Of a stretch of 64,000 bases of DNA, positions 34,921 through 44,010 are shown piece after piece. The DNA is taken from contig JAHHTZ010000001.1 in the NCBI GenBank assembly GCA_020024285.1, positions 124,001 through 188,000 of the forward strand, given 5' to 3'. The position numbers were made by a program, and so were the translations under genes. The notes under the pieces were generated by a model. That model was not told where the DNA came from, ran no database searches, and saw only the letters and a list, made by a program, of their open reading frames with translations. Source of the stretch: Oscillospiraceae bacterium (GTDB taxonomy: Bacteria; Bacillota; Clostridia; Oscillospirales; Ruminococcaceae). Each line of letters begins with the position of its first letter. The stretch's first letter is position 1.

Positions 34921-36078
34921 TCACCTCCCGCTCCCTAAAATCATCACGATGGCTGTCGATATAATCAGGAGCAGCCCATAGCAGAGAAGCATCGCCATCA
35001 AAATAGAAACCGTATCGGCCGCCCCCTTGAGCACGGAGGATACTTCCTTTACCCCCAGCATCGTTCCGATCTGAGCGGTCAGCCACAGCAGAAGGTACCA
35101 CAAGACCACCTCAAGCAAAATCGGCAGTATCGTACTGACCGCGACCAGAATCCCAAAGGTCCCCACTGTATTTTTTACAAGGGTGACGCATCCATGTGCT
35201 GCGCTGAAGGCATCCGATAGCGCTCCGCCTACCACGGGAATGAAATTGCCCAAGATGAATTTTGAGGTTTTCATGGTCAGGCTGTCCACGTTGGAAGTGA
35301 CCAGCGTTTGAAGCGAAAAAAGCCCGACAAAGATGGTGGTCACCCCTCCGAGTCCCCACGATAAAAGGGATTTGATCCCGCCCGCAATGTTTTGCAACCC
35401 CATCTGCGGAAATGCACCTGCAATCACAACAAATGAAAAGTAGATACCCAGCAGCGGCACAAACAGGCTGGTGGAGAGCTGTGAAACGATCTGGCAGGCA
35501 GCAAACAGCAGAAAATGGTAGCCGGATGCCGCTGCCGCCTGCCCGTTGGCAACAAGGACACCGCTCAATACCGGGATATAAGAAAGCAAAAAGAGCGAGC
35601 AGTGATAGAGGCTGTCGATTCCCTTTGAGATACACTCTGTCAGAGGTTTTGCAATCAGGGAAAGCATACAGACAACCGAAACGACCGAAAAAATACGGTC
35701 TAACCCATTGTGCAGCAGAGAATCCTTCAGCGTGAAGAGGAGCGTACACAAAAGCAGGATGCCCAAAATCTTACCCATTGTATGAATCGGCATTTTCCAC
35801 TGATTTTCGATCGCTGTTTTCATCGCATGGCAGAATGCCTGCGGAGTAAGGGAGAGGATCGCGGAAAGATTGAGCTCGGTTAAATCGAGCGCCTCAAGGC
35901 TCTCCCTTGATTCCGGAGGGAGAGTGTCCTCAAATTCTCTTCCCAAATCGTGGAGCTGTTCTTCCACAAAGTCCCGGCTTTGCTCCTCCTCTGTTTCTTC
36001 GTATTCCTGTGCGGCGCAAGGGACAGAGAGCAAGAACAGCAAAAGGCTTGTCAGAAAAAAGGATAGAATCTGTTTCAT
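34921..36078 (-). CDS. spoIIIAE: Stage III sporulation protein AE
   Basis: A 385-residue polytopic membrane protein with a signal peptide (LSFFLTSLLLFLLSVPCAA), an acidic extracellular stretch (EYEETEEEQ) and about seven membrane helices. KFILGNFIPVVGGALSDAF is a family signature. It is thought to be a core membrane component of the SpoIIIA channel, distantly similar to export apparatus proteins. Order and spacing within the operon are canonical. Confidence 0.94.
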   Translation of the reverse strand: MKQILSFFLTSLLLFLLSVPCAAQEYEETEEEQSRDFVEEQLHDLGREFEDTLPPESRESLEALDLTELNLSAILSLTPQAFCHAMKTAIENQWKMPIHTMGKILGILLLCTLLFTLKDSLLHNGLDRIFSVVSVVCMLSLIAKPLTECISKGIDSLYHCSLFLLSYIPVLSGVLVANGQAAAASGYHFLLFAACQIVSQLSTSLFVPLLGIYFSFVVIAGAFPQMGLQNIAGGIKSLLSWGLGGVTTIFVGLFSLQTLVTSNVDSLTMKTSKFILGNFIPVVGGALSDAFSAAHGCVTLVKNTVGTFGILVAVSTILPILLEVVLWYLLLWLTAQIGTMLGVKEVSSVLKGAADTVSILMAMLLCYGLLLIISTAIVMILGSGR

Positions 36079-36088
36079 CTGTTTTCTC

Positions 36089-36478
36089 CTAATAGGAAAT
36101 CAGCATGAGTGCTGTTTCAATTAGTTTTTTCAGCAGCGGCAACCCCAAAAACAGGACAGCCACCTTCCCTGCCAGCTCCGCTTTGTTCGCCAATGCGCTC
36201 TCCCCTGCGTCCTTGCAGGTATCGATTGCCGTCTGAGTCAAAAAACAAATCCCAAGGGATTTTATCAGGATTTGAGAGCTTTCGCTGTTTATCCCGGTCT
36301 GATTCGATAGTTCTATGATTTCTTCTATGATCGGGAAGATATTTCCGGTTACCCATAGGAGAAGGACTCCTGCTGCCCCAACAGAAAGCATCACGCCAAA
36401 TTCCGGTCGGTGCTGGCGCAGAAGGACAATCATCGCCACACAAATCAGCACAAAACCAATCATTTTTTCCACATTCAT
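36089..36478 (-). CDS. spoIIIAD: Stage III sporulation protein AD
   Basis: A 129-residue membrane protein with three to four helices (MIGFVLICVAMIVLL, VMLSVGAAGVLLLWV). IKSLGICFLTQTAIDTCKDAGESA is its typical motif, given here in part as IKSLGICFLTQ and CKDAGESALA. It is a small membrane subunit of the channel complex and lies 10 bp before spoIIIAE. Confidence 0.93.
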   Translation of the reverse strand: MNVEKMIGFVLICVAMIVLLRQHRPEFGVMLSVGAAGVLLLWVTGNIFPIIEEIIELSNQTGINSESSQILIKSLGICFLTQTAIDTCKDAGESALANKAELAGKVAVLFLGLPLLKKLIETALMLISY

Positions 36479-36480
36479 GG

Positions 36481-36675
36481 CTATAACCCAAATACAGATT
36501 TCACTGTATCAAACAGAATACTGATTTGTGTAATGATCATCATCAAAACTACGATCAGTCCGGCAAGCGTTGTCATCATTGCCTGCTCCTCCCGCCCCGA
36601 GCGAATCAACACCTGATTTAAGACAGAAACGATGATCCCGATTGCCGCAATCTTAAAAATCAAATCCACGTCCAC
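36481..36675 (-). CDS. spoIIIAC: Stage III sporulation protein AC
   Basis: A 64-residue protein with two membrane helices (IAAIGIIVSVLNQVLI and AGLIVVLMMIITQI) joined by a short loop with SGREEQAMM. Length is normal for SpoIIIAC. It ends 2 bp before the spoIIIAD start and is probably translationally coupled to it. Confidence 0.93.
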   Translation of the reverse strand: MDVDLIFKIAAIGIIVSVLNQVLIRSGREEQAMMTTLAGLIVVLMMIITQISILFDTVKSVFGL

Positions 36676-36702
36676 TGTTTTTTCTCTCCTTTGTTTTTAG
36701 AA

Positions 36703-37185
36703 TCATAGAAACAAAATCGCAAGTCCTGCACCGCACAGCATCCCAAGGGAACAGGACAAACGCCCCTCCTGCGAAAGCACCTGCTTTTGTTCCTGGATTT
36801 CCCCCTGCACCTCGTGCATCAAAAAGCGGATATTTTCCTGCTGCGCTTCACAGGATGCAGTCCCGAAGCGCTCCCCAAATTGAAGTATCCTTGTGCGTAG
36901 CTTTTCGTCATCGATTTTTTGGGCTGCCTCCTTCCATCTTGTTTGCAGAGATCCCCCCGGCTGCTGCAAGCAGTACTCAATCATGGAAAAAGAACAAACC
37001 TCGGATGCTTTCCTGAGGAGCTCCTCACTGCTGCAAAGCGTCAGGGAGAGTTCCTCCTGAATAAATTGCAGAAAATGCTGAAACTCCTCCCACTCTTTGA
37101 GCTTCTGCACCATTTTTTCCCGTCTGCTCCATCCGATCATCGTCCCCCACAGAAAAATCAGGGCACAGCCCGCAGCACGCATCAT
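36703..37185 (-). CDS. spoIIIAB: Stage III sporulation protein AB
   Basis: A 160-residue protein with an N-terminal helix (GCALIFLWGTMIGW), a helical cytoplasmic body and a C-terminal membrane helix (LGMLCGAGLAILFL). LKEWEEFQHFLQFIQEEL resembles the type II secretion F-like region of SpoIIIAB. The start has GGAGG about 9 bases upstream. Its first 161 bases also encode the end of spoIIIAA in another frame. Confidence 0.9.
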   Translation of the reverse strand: MMRAAGCALIFLWGTMIGWSRREKMVQKLKEWEEFQHFLQFIQEELSLTLCSSEELLRKASEVCSFSMIEYCLQQPGGSLQTRWKEAAQKIDDEKLRTRILQFGERFGTASCEAQQENIRFLMHEVQGEIQEQKQVLSQEGRLSCSLGMLCGAGLAILFL

Positions 37186-38119
37186 TCCTCTGCACCTCCT
37201 GCAATTTTATGATTCGGTCGATTTTCCCCGGCTGCGATCGATCCGACAGCAAAACAACGGCATCAAGCGCTTGCTGCTCCAAAAGAGCGCGGAACGAGGG
37301 GCGGCGCAGCAGCTCCTGCCAAGAGCCTGCATGGATGGTCCCGATAAATCCCGTTCCCGCGTTGAGTCCTTGAGAAAGAAGCTGCGCTTCTTCTTTTGTT
37401 CCAATCTCATCGCAGACGATATACTCCGGTGCAAGCGTTCGCAATGCTTGCTGGATCGCCCGTTCCTTTGGGATCTTTCGCAGCACATGCGATGTGATGC
37501 CAAGGTCATGACCGCCGCTGAGTTCCTCACGCTCATCCACAACTGCAACGATATGGCAGCGTGTTTCCTTGCCGGAGCACAGGATGCGCACCAAATCGCG
37601 GAGCACCGTCGTCTTTCCCGAAGCGGGTGCGCCTGCAATCAAAAGCCCGTTCAAAGCTCGTCCGCCGGAAAACAGTTTTTGATAGAGCTCCTGCGCACAG
37701 CCGGGTATGCTGCGCGCAATACGAAGATTGATGGAGGAAATGTCCCGCAGCCCCGTTTGCTCTCCCTGATGATGGACCGCTGTTCCGCAGATGCCGGCGC
37801 GATGCCCTCCCGGAAGGGATACAAAGCCCTGACACAGCTCTTGCTGGACTGTATGTACGGAATCGTGACAAATACTGTAAAAGCAGTCCATCAGCTCCTG
37901 TTTTGTGAGGACCCTCTCTTTTCCTGTTGGATAATCTGTCAATCGGCGGTCGCTGCAAAAAAAGCACCGTCCCCTTTTCATCCATACGATGGGCTGATTT
38001 GCCCATAGGCGGATTTCCGAAATTTGTTTTTGCTCCTCGGGCGGGAGCTTTTCTGCCATCGCCTGAAACCAACCGGGGAGCTGCAGCACTGCACTTTGAA
38101 AAGGCTTATCCGTTTCCAT
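37025..38119 (-). CDS. spoIIIAA: Stage III sporulation protein AA (ATPase)
   Basis: A 364-residue ATPase of the secretion/R3H-linked family, with Walker A GAPASGKTTVLRDL and conserved VDEREELSGG, APEYIVCDEIGT and GTIHAG. It is expected to power or assemble the SpoIIIA channel. The start at 38119 has GGAGG 7 bases upstream. Known SpoIIIAA proteins (307 residues in Bacillus) end near KLQEV; here the frame continues ~55 codons into spoIIIAB, giving a tail (CPDFSVGDDDRMEQTG) without family support. Confidence 0.92.
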   Translation of the reverse strand: METDKPFQSAVLQLPGWFQAMAEKLPPEEQKQISEIRLWANQPIVWMKRGRCFFCSDRRLTDYPTGKERVLTKQELMDCFYSICHDSVHTVQQELCQGFVSLPGGHRAGICGTAVHHQGEQTGLRDISSINLRIARSIPGCAQELYQKLFSGGRALNGLLIAGAPASGKTTVLRDLVRILCSGKETRCHIVAVVDEREELSGGHDLGITSHVLRKIPKERAIQQALRTLAPEYIVCDEIGTKEEAQLLSQGLNAGTGFIGTIHAGSWQELLRRPSFRALLEQQALDAVVLLSDRSQPGKIDRIIKLQEVQRNDACCGLCPDFSVGDDDRMEQTGKNGAEAQRVGGVSAFSAIYSGGTLPDALQQ

Positions 38120-38145
38120 CCTTCCCCCTCCTTTCCTGTTACTCC

Positions 38146-38175
38146 ATTCTATGAGGTCGCTTCCTCCCAATAGAA
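38146..38175 (-). promoter_or_regulatory. Putative sigma-E promoter of the spoIIIA operon
   Basis: On the minus strand TTCTATT is followed by 15 bases and CATAGAAT, a 7 of 8 match to the sigma-E -10 consensus. It lies about 27 bp before the spoIIIAA start. The operon is a sigma-E target in known spore formers. Confidence 0.5.
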
Positions 38176-38240
38176 CCGAATATTTATATTTTGTTTTGAA
38201 AACCAGGCTATCTTATCGACTGGAAAAAGTTGTCGAAGGG

Positions 38241-38249
38241 TGGTATAAT
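38241..38249 (+). promoter_or_regulatory. Extended -10 promoter of the SUKH-domain gene
   Basis: TGGTATAAT, an extended -10 box, lies 35 bp before the start codon. No good -35 is seen. Confidence 0.5.
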
Positions 38250-38283
38250 CTGATCGGAAGAACAATCGAAGGAGGGCTCAATC

Positions 38284-40161
38284 ATGTTAGACACGTTTCC
38301 TCTCCCCAAATTAAAGGAGCTGTTGGAAAAATCAAAGGCTGCCGATTCAGAGTGCAAGCGTTTTGGTGCAAAATCTCATCACTACGAGTGGAATCCCCCG
38401 GTTTCCGTCGATGCTGTGGAGCAATTCGAGCAGAAAATCGGGGTCACGCTTCCCGATGACTACCGCACATTCTTGCTTGAGGCAGGCAACGGCGGCGCAG
38501 GTCCGTTTTACGGTCTGTTTTCTCTAAAAGATGTGGAGCGCTGGCTCACATGGGACGTTGAGCCGGAGAAAATCCCCCTTCTCTCTCCCGAAACGGACGA
38601 AGAGCAGTTCGATGATGAGGATGAAAACTGGCGGTGCGGCTGCATCCCCATCGGTTCACAGGGAGATACCTACTTTACCTATCTGCTGGTAACGGGTCCC
38701 AACCGGGGACGCGTCGTTTACATCGAATACGATGGCGGCTGGGTCTTCTTTCCCAGAGAGCAGAGCTTTATATCCTGGTATGAGCGCTGGCTGCGCGAAG
38801 TATCCAGCGGGTACAACATCTTCTGGTTTGCAACCTATCTTGACGGAGATGAGCAGGAGCTGCGCGAATACTACGAACAGGCACAGACCGAGGAGGAAAA
38901 GCTGCTGGCAATCCACAGCATGGATAAATTCCCTTCCTTTTCGCAGGGCACCGTAGAATTTCTTAAGCGTGTGATCCGTGAACGCATCAACAAACCGTCG
39001 GTCAAGGGCTTTTTGGAGCTTCTCCTTCGTGCCGACCCCAAACTGTTCTATCAATATCTGCAGGATCGCTGGGACGCAGGATATTATGATGGCGTCGTGG
39101 AGGAAATCAATTATTCCATCCTCCACTTCGAGAACGAAAAGCAGCACCTCATCGAAGTCTGGCGGAGCCGCATATTGGAACGTCTTCCGCAGCTTTCTTG
39201 CGCAGCGCAGCGCTGCGCCGTGCACATCCTCCAGCTGAGCGGCGCTGTCAGCCTTGGACAGGTTCGCTGGATGATAGACGGCAAGGACCCTGAGGATGTA
39301 AAATATCTGCTTGGAATTTTCTCTAAATTTCCGGATGTGGCGCAGCATCTCGATCTCTGGATCGGGCTCCTGCGGGAGCGGGAAAATCTTGAGCTTCTTG
39401 AGGAAACGGTTCTGACAACTCCAACCATCAGTGATCCGCTTCTCAAGAATGAGCTTACACGCATTCGGGATGAATTTTCTACTGCGGAAAAACGCCTTTA
39501 CGAAGAAAAGGACATAAAGCAGTATCACAGTCTGCGCCTGATGTACAACATCCACAAGAATGTTTGCCGGACTTTGAATGCGATTTTTTACGAAGAAATC
39601 AATCCCACGGTTCCGGGTGTTCCACGCCCCTATCGTTTGGAATTGGATTTTCGTGATGTGGCAAACTATCATATCAATGCTCCTGCACCGGAAAACGGTA
39701 TCCCCATCCATCCAATGATTGCTTTGGCTGTGCTGCATCAGTTCCATCATCTGCCCTCCAACCGCTCCAAATGGGAGAGTACTCTCCAAAAAATCAAGCA
39801 TCTCACCCTGGAGGCAAACCAGAAAACGGTGGATTATAAGTATGAGCACACCCGCTCTGCCTACCTTGCCCCTGCAGGGGAATATCCGCTGCCAAAGCCC
39901 TACTATTATAAGATGAAGGACTGGTCTGCCATCGCTTTGATGGCGAATCTTCAAAAGCTGACCATGTCGCATATCTGTGTGGAGGATTTTTCCTTTCTGC
40001 CAAAGTGCAGCGCATTGGAGCTTCTTTCTCTATTCAATACGAACTTTTCGGACTGCCGCCTGCTTCTTGAAATTCCAAACCTCAAGAGCGTCGATCTGCG
40101 TCTGTGCCGTCTGGAACATAAAGAAGTGCTCCAGTCTGCATCATTTGAATATACTCTGTAA
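38284..40161 (+). CDS. SMI1/KNR4 (SUKH) family protein with repeat-like C-terminus
   Basis: A 625-residue soluble protein. Residues ~35-175 match the SUKH/SMI1 fold, with EQFEQKIGVTLPDDYRTFLLEAGNG as its signature (here: LPDDYRTFLLEAGNGG) and a later GDTYFTYLL. The middle looks helical and HEAT-like, and the last ~70 residues (LQKLTMSHICVEDFSFLP, LELLSLFNT, LKSVDLRLCRL) look like leucine-rich repeats. SUKH domains often act as immunity proteins against polymorphic toxins or as cytoplasmic interaction modules. No toxin gene is adjacent, so a specific role cannot be given. It is a single gene against the direction of its neighbours, with GGAGGG 8 bases before the ATG. Confidence 0.8.
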   Translation: MLDTFPLPKLKELLEKSKAADSECKRFGAKSHHYEWNPPVSVDAVEQFEQKIGVTLPDDYRTFLLEAGNGGAGPFYGLFSLKDVERWLTWDVEPEKIPLLSPETDEEQFDDEDENWRCGCIPIGSQGDTYFTYLLVTGPNRGRVVYIEYDGGWVFFPREQSFISWYERWLREVSSGYNIFWFATYLDGDEQELREYYEQAQTEEEKLLAIHSMDKFPSFSQGTVEFLKRVIRERINKPSVKGFLELLLRADPKLFYQYLQDRWDAGYYDGVVEEINYSILHFENEKQHLIEVWRSRILERLPQLSCAAQRCAVHILQLSGAVSLGQVRWMIDGKDPEDVKYLLGIFSKFPDVAQHLDLWIGLLRERENLELLEETVLTTPTISDPLLKNELTRIRDEFSTAEKRLYEEKDIKQYHSLRLMYNIHKNVCRTLNAIFYEEINPTVPGVPRPYRLELDFRDVANYHINAPAPENGIPIHPMIALAVLHQFHHLPSNRSKWESTLQKIKHLTLEANQKTVDYKYEHTRSAYLAPAGEYPLPKPYYYKMKDWSAIALMANLQKLTMSHICVEDFSFLPKCSALELLSLFNTNFSDCRLLLEIPNLKSVDLRLCRLEHKEVLQSASFEYTL

Positions 40162-40167
40162 TATAAA

Positions 40168-40205
40168 AACAGGGGGAGCAGCTGCACATGCAGCTGCTCC
40201 CCCTG
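40168..40205. terminator. 18-bp perfect hairpin after the SUKH gene
   Basis: ACAGGGGGAGCAGCTGCA and its complement flank a 2-base centre. On the minus strand a TTTTTA run follows; on the plus strand the T run is poor. It likely blocks read-through from the hydrogenase operon and may also end the SUKH transcript. Confidence 0.7.
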
Positions 40206-40276
40206 TTCGAGCGTTTCTTTCGGTTGGATTGCAGGTTTTTGAAATTGCAAAATATAGCGGGAAAAATCCGGCGAAA

Positions 40277-40309
40277 AAAAGGCAATGCATCAAATATGCA
40301 TTGCCTTTT
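40277..40309 (-). terminator. Terminator of the hydABC operon
   Basis: A 14-bp stem AAAAGGCAATGCAT and its complement with a 5-base loop, followed by a T7 run on the minus strand, 9 bp after the hydA stop. Confidence 0.9.
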
Positions 40310-40317
40310 CTTCTGCT

Positions 40318-42057
40318 TTATTTTGGGGTGCGGTCCTCATAATGTGTATGAAGGAGATGGTGCGCCTTTTCGCTGTTCGGCTTTCCGAGGTACTCACGAT
40401 AGAGTGTCTGGATTTCCGGATTTTTATGGGACTGACGGTAAGCCGATTTCTTATCGATTTTGTACAGTCCTTCCATACGCTTCGATTTGATTGCCGCAGT
40501 CGTGCGGAATGGCTGACCGCCGCCGCCGACACAGCCGCCCGGACAGCACATTACTTCGATGAACTGGTAGTCGCATTCCCCTGCACGGATCTTGTCGAGC
40601 AGAATTTTCGCATTTTTCAATCCGCTTGTAACGGCAACCTTCACAGGGGTTCCGCCAATATCGAGGGATGCTTCTTTGATGCCTTCGTGTCCGCGAACTG
40701 CTGCGAAATCAAGGTCGCCTGCCTCTTCACCGGTCACAGTAGCGTAAACCGTGCGCAGAGCAGCCTCCATAACGCCGCCGGATGTGCCGAAAATAGCACC
40801 TGCGCCGCTTGCAAGTCCGAGCGGATTGTCAAATTCCTCTTCGTGCATCTTGGTCAGGTCGGTTCCGTTTTCACGCAGCATTTTTACAAGCTCACGGGTC
40901 GTCAGAACAAGATCCACGTCCTGCACACCGCTTCCGTTCATTTCCGGACGCTGGCACTCATATTTTTTCGCAATACATGGCATGATGGAAATGACATACA
41001 TTTTTTCCTTTGGAATGCCCATTTTTTCTGCATAGTATGTTTTTGCAACGGCACCAAACATCTGCTGCGGGGATTTGCAGCTGGAAACGTAAGGCAGCAG
41101 ATCCGGATGAACCTTTTCCACATAGTTTACCCAGCCTGGACTGCAGGAGGTGATCATCGGAAGGGTTCCGCCGTTTTTGAGTCGGTCAAGAAGCTCTGCG
41201 CCTTCCTCCATGATGGTAATATCAGCAGAGAAGTTGGTATCAAATACACGGTCAAAGCCGAGTCTGCGAATGGCGGCTACCATTTGACCGGTTGCAACCG
41301 AACCATGCGGCAGGTTGAAGTCATCACCGATCGCAACACGAACTGCCGGTGCAACCTGTACCACAACATGCAGATCAGGATCGTGCAGCGCTTGCCATGC
41401 ACGTTCTGTGTCGTCCTTTTCGTTGAGTGCGCCCACAGGACATACCGCAACACACTGTCCGCAGTATACACAGGTGGTATTATCCAGCGGTTTGTCAAAG
41501 GCTGTTCCGATGGCGAAATGGATGGAACGATTCTGATAGCCGATCGCATCGGTTCCCTGTACATTCTGACAGGCTTCTACACAGCGTCCGCAGCGCACGC
41601 ATTTGCTCATATCGCGAACAAGTGCAGGGTTGCTGTCCTCTTTCGGGATGCGCTTAAAGACGTATTCCAGAGAATTCTCTCTCAGGTTGTAATCACGGGC
41701 GAGATCCTGAAGGTCGCACTTTCCGCTCTTTGGACAGCTCAGGCAGTCCTTCGGGTGGTTTGCGAGGATCATCTCAAGGATGGTTTTTCGCGCCTGACGG
41801 ACTTTTTCCGTATTGGTGTAAACATCGCCGCATTCATCCACCAGATTGTTGCAGGCTGTTTTCAGGCGGCGGCTGTGGGTATCCTCTACCACACAGACGC
41901 GGCAGAATGCGCGCACACCCAAATCAGGGTGGTGGCACAGGGATGGGATCTTGATGCCGATTTTTGCAGCAGCCTCCATAATGGTTGTGCCGGAGGGTAC
42001 TGTTACCGGAATCCCATCGATTTTTATGGTAATCATTTTATTCGGATCGATATGCAT
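40318..42057 (-). CDS. hydA: [FeFe] hydrogenase catalytic subunit (NADH-dependent, group A)
   Basis: A 579-residue hydrogenase. In order: an N-terminal [2Fe-2S] ferredoxin domain (CHHPDLGVRAFCRVC), a His-Cys3 [4Fe-4S] site (HPKDCLSCPKSGKC), two 4Fe-4S motifs (CVRCGRCVEAC, CVYCGQCVAVCP), the H-cluster domain with L1 TSCSPGWVNYVE, L2 MPCIAKKYEC and L3 CCPGGCVGGGGQP, and a small-subunit C-terminus. All H-cluster Cys are present. With HydB and HydC it forms a cytoplasmic NAD-linked, often ferredoxin-bifurcating, enzyme that releases H2. Maturases HydEFG are not in the window. Confidence 0.96.
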   Translation of the reverse strand: MHIDPNKMITIKIDGIPVTVPSGTTIMEAAAKIGIKIPSLCHHPDLGVRAFCRVCVVEDTHSRRLKTACNNLVDECGDVYTNTEKVRQARKTILEMILANHPKDCLSCPKSGKCDLQDLARDYNLRENSLEYVFKRIPKEDSNPALVRDMSKCVRCGRCVEACQNVQGTDAIGYQNRSIHFAIGTAFDKPLDNTTCVYCGQCVAVCPVGALNEKDDTERAWQALHDPDLHVVVQVAPAVRVAIGDDFNLPHGSVATGQMVAAIRRLGFDRVFDTNFSADITIMEEGAELLDRLKNGGTLPMITSCSPGWVNYVEKVHPDLLPYVSSCKSPQQMFGAVAKTYYAEKMGIPKEKMYVISIMPCIAKKYECQRPEMNGSGVQDVDLVLTTRELVKMLRENGTDLTKMHEEEFDNPLGLASGAGAIFGTSGGVMEAALRTVYATVTGEEAGDLDFAAVRGHEGIKEASLDIGGTPVKVAVTSGLKNAKILLDKIRAGECDYQFIEVMCCPGGCVGGGGQPFRTTAAIKSKRMEGLYKIDKKSAYRQSHKNPEIQTLYREYLGKPNSEKAHHLLHTHYEDRTPK

Positions 42058-43356
42058 TTATTTACCCTCCTTATCCTTTGGGAAGCAAACGGGACACTCT
42101 TTGCGCAGATGTGCTTCAAATTCGGCTCTGCGGTGCTTTAAGCAGGAATCGAGCGCTGTGGTAGCAGACTGACCAAGACCGCAGGACGATGCCAGTGCCA
42201 TCGTCTGTGACAGATTGTGAAGGCGTTCAAAATCCTCTTCGGTTGCAGTACCGTTGGAGAACTTGTTGAGAATATTGAATACATGGCGGTTCCCTTCGCG
42301 GCATGGGGTGCATTTTCCGCAGCTTTCATGAATAAAAAAGGAAGAAACCTTTTTGAGGTAGTCGATGATGCACATTTCTTCGTCCAAAACAACGACTGCA
42401 CCGGAGCCTACGCTCAAGCCTTCTTTTCTCAGGGCTTTGAGGGTGTACGGTGTATCGAGCTGTTCCGGGAAGCCGATCGGTCCGGACTGTCCGCCCAAAT
42501 GGTAGAACTTGAGCTGCTTTCCGTCCTTGATGCCGCCGCCGAATTCTTCATCGTAAATCAGGTCGCGCAGTGTGACAGAGCCAAGCCCGATCTCGTAGGT
42601 CCCGCGTTTGTTGCAGTTGCCGGACAGACAGACTAACTTGCTTCCTCCGTCCCCTTCTGCACCAAGCTCTGCAAAGGCTTTTCCGCCCATATTCAAAATG
42701 AGAGGAACATCGGCAAAGGATTCTACATTATTTACAAGGGTCGGCTTGTTGAACAGACCGACTTCTGCAAGGTGCGGCGGCTTTACACGGGGACGTCCGG
42801 TGCGGGATTCGATGGAGTTGAGAAGTCCGGAGTTCTCACCGCAGATATAAGCACCAGCGCCGCTTACGATATGCACCTTGAAGTTGTAGCCTGATCCGAG
42901 GATATTTTCCCCGAGATAATTGGCTTTTTCAAGGTTTATCAGTGCTTCGCGGAATTTCTTCTGGATGTTGCGGTATTCTCCGCGGATGTAGATATAGCCC
43001 TCCGGAGAGTTAAAGACATAGCCTGCAATGATCATGCCCTCTATAACGCTCATCGGGTCATCGCGCATCAGGATCTTATCCTTAAAGGTACCCGGTTCCC
43101 CTTCGTCGGCATTGCAGACGATATATTTCGGTGTACCTTCGATTTCGTAGAGCTGTTTCCATTTCTTGCCCGCAGGGTATGCTGCACCGCCGCGTCCCAG
43201 AAGGTTTGCATCCAGCATTTCATTGATGATGTCTGTTTTTTCCATCGTCATTGCTTTTCTTAATGCCTGGAAACCACCCATGGACACATAATCTTCTACA
43301 GACTGTGGGTTGATTTTGCCGCAGCGTTTGGTCAATAAAGATACTGCTTTTGACAT
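42058..43356 (-). CDS. hydB: Hydrogenase NuoF-like subunit (FMN, NADH-binding)
   Basis: A 432-residue NuoF-like diaphorase. GRGGAAYPAGKKW and CNADEGEPGTFKD form the FMN/NADH site, and CGKCTPCREG holds most of the N3-type [4Fe-4S] ligands. It lacks the N-terminal thioredoxin-like and the C-terminal ferredoxin domains found in some HydB proteins, so it is a short form. Its stop is immediately followed by the hydA start, indicating coupled translation. Confidence 0.94.
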   Translation of the reverse strand: MSKAVSLLTKRCGKINPQSVEDYVSMGGFQALRKAMTMEKTDIINEMLDANLLGRGGAAYPAGKKWKQLYEIEGTPKYIVCNADEGEPGTFKDKILMRDDPMSVIEGMIIAGYVFNSPEGYIYIRGEYRNIQKKFREALINLEKANYLGENILGSGYNFKVHIVSGAGAYICGENSGLLNSIESRTGRPRVKPPHLAEVGLFNKPTLVNNVESFADVPLILNMGGKAFAELGAEGDGGSKLVCLSGNCNKRGTYEIGLGSVTLRDLIYDEEFGGGIKDGKQLKFYHLGGQSGPIGFPEQLDTPYTLKALRKEGLSVGSGAVVVLDEEMCIIDYLKKVSSFFIHESCGKCTPCREGNRHVFNILNKFSNGTATEEDFERLHNLSQTMALASSCGLGQSATTALDSCLKHRRAEFEAHLRKECPVCFPKDKEGK

Positions 43357-43383
43357 AATATCATTCCTTTCCTTTGGGTGGGT

Positions 43384-43860
43384 CTATGCTTTGTGCAGAT
43401 GCGCAAGGATCTGTCTGATTTTATCCTCCGTGAGATTGCCGTATACCTGTCCCTGCACGCGGATGACCGGACCGATGTCGCAGTTTCCGCAGCATGGCAT
43501 AAATTGCAGTGTGAACTGACCATCCGGGGTCGTTTCTCCCACTGTGATCCCAAGCTCACGCTCCAACGCAGCAACAACACGATCGGATTTGGATGCATAG
43601 CAGGGAGCGTTATTGCAGATTTCGATGATGCATCTGCCGCGCGGCTTTGTTTCCAGCATTGCGTAGAATGTGAGGATGTCGTACATCTGGATGCGGGAAA
43701 GACCAACACGGTCTGCAACGAGATTAGCGGTTCGTTCGTCGATGTAGTTTTCGGGGGAGTGTTCCTGAAGCTCCAGCAAAATTGCCAGCAGGTTCTCTTT
43801 GCAGGCACCATTTTTCTCTATGATTTCCAGGATCTTGTCATCAGAGTAGTGGTTCAGCAT
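43384..43860 (-). CDS. hydC: Hydrogenase NuoE-like subunit ([2Fe-2S])
   Basis: A 158-residue thioredoxin-like [2Fe-2S] protein of the NuoE family, with cluster ligands in CNNAPCYAS and CCGNC and an N-terminal helical bundle. It passes electrons between HydB and HydA. The start at 43860 has GGAGG 7 bases upstream; an in-frame ATG further up lacks a site. It is the first gene of the hydCBA operon. Confidence 0.93.
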   Translation of the reverse strand: MLNHYSDDKILEIIEKNGACKENLLAILLELQEHSPENYIDERTANLVADRVGLSRIQMYDILTFYAMLETKPRGRCIIEICNNAPCYASKSDRVVAALERELGITVGETTPDGQFTLQFMPCCGNCDIGPVIRVQGQVYGNLTEDKIRQILAHLHKA

Positions 43861-43969
43861 AATCGTACCTCCATTGTTTTGTTCTATTAACACCCTGCTC
43901 CAATGTTCCTTGATTTATCAAGTTTTCCTTTAAAAATCCATGATTGAAACAAAGTTTATTTTTTCTTTC

Positions 43970-43998
43970 ATTATACATATCGTGTAAAATTGCGTCAA
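43970..43998 (-). promoter_or_regulatory. Sigma-A promoter of the hydrogenase operon
   Basis: TTGACG, a 17-base gap and TATAAT on the minus strand, giving a transcript start near 43963 and a ~100-base leader before hydC. Confidence 0.85.
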
Positions 43999-44010
43999 GA
44001 AGTATTTTAT

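Noticed and set aside
40285..42141. A 618-codon plus-strand open frame
   Set aside because: It is fully antisense to hydA, whose cluster motifs are all intact. Its translation is Cys/His/Phe-rich without any domain pattern, as expected of the complement of a conserved gene.
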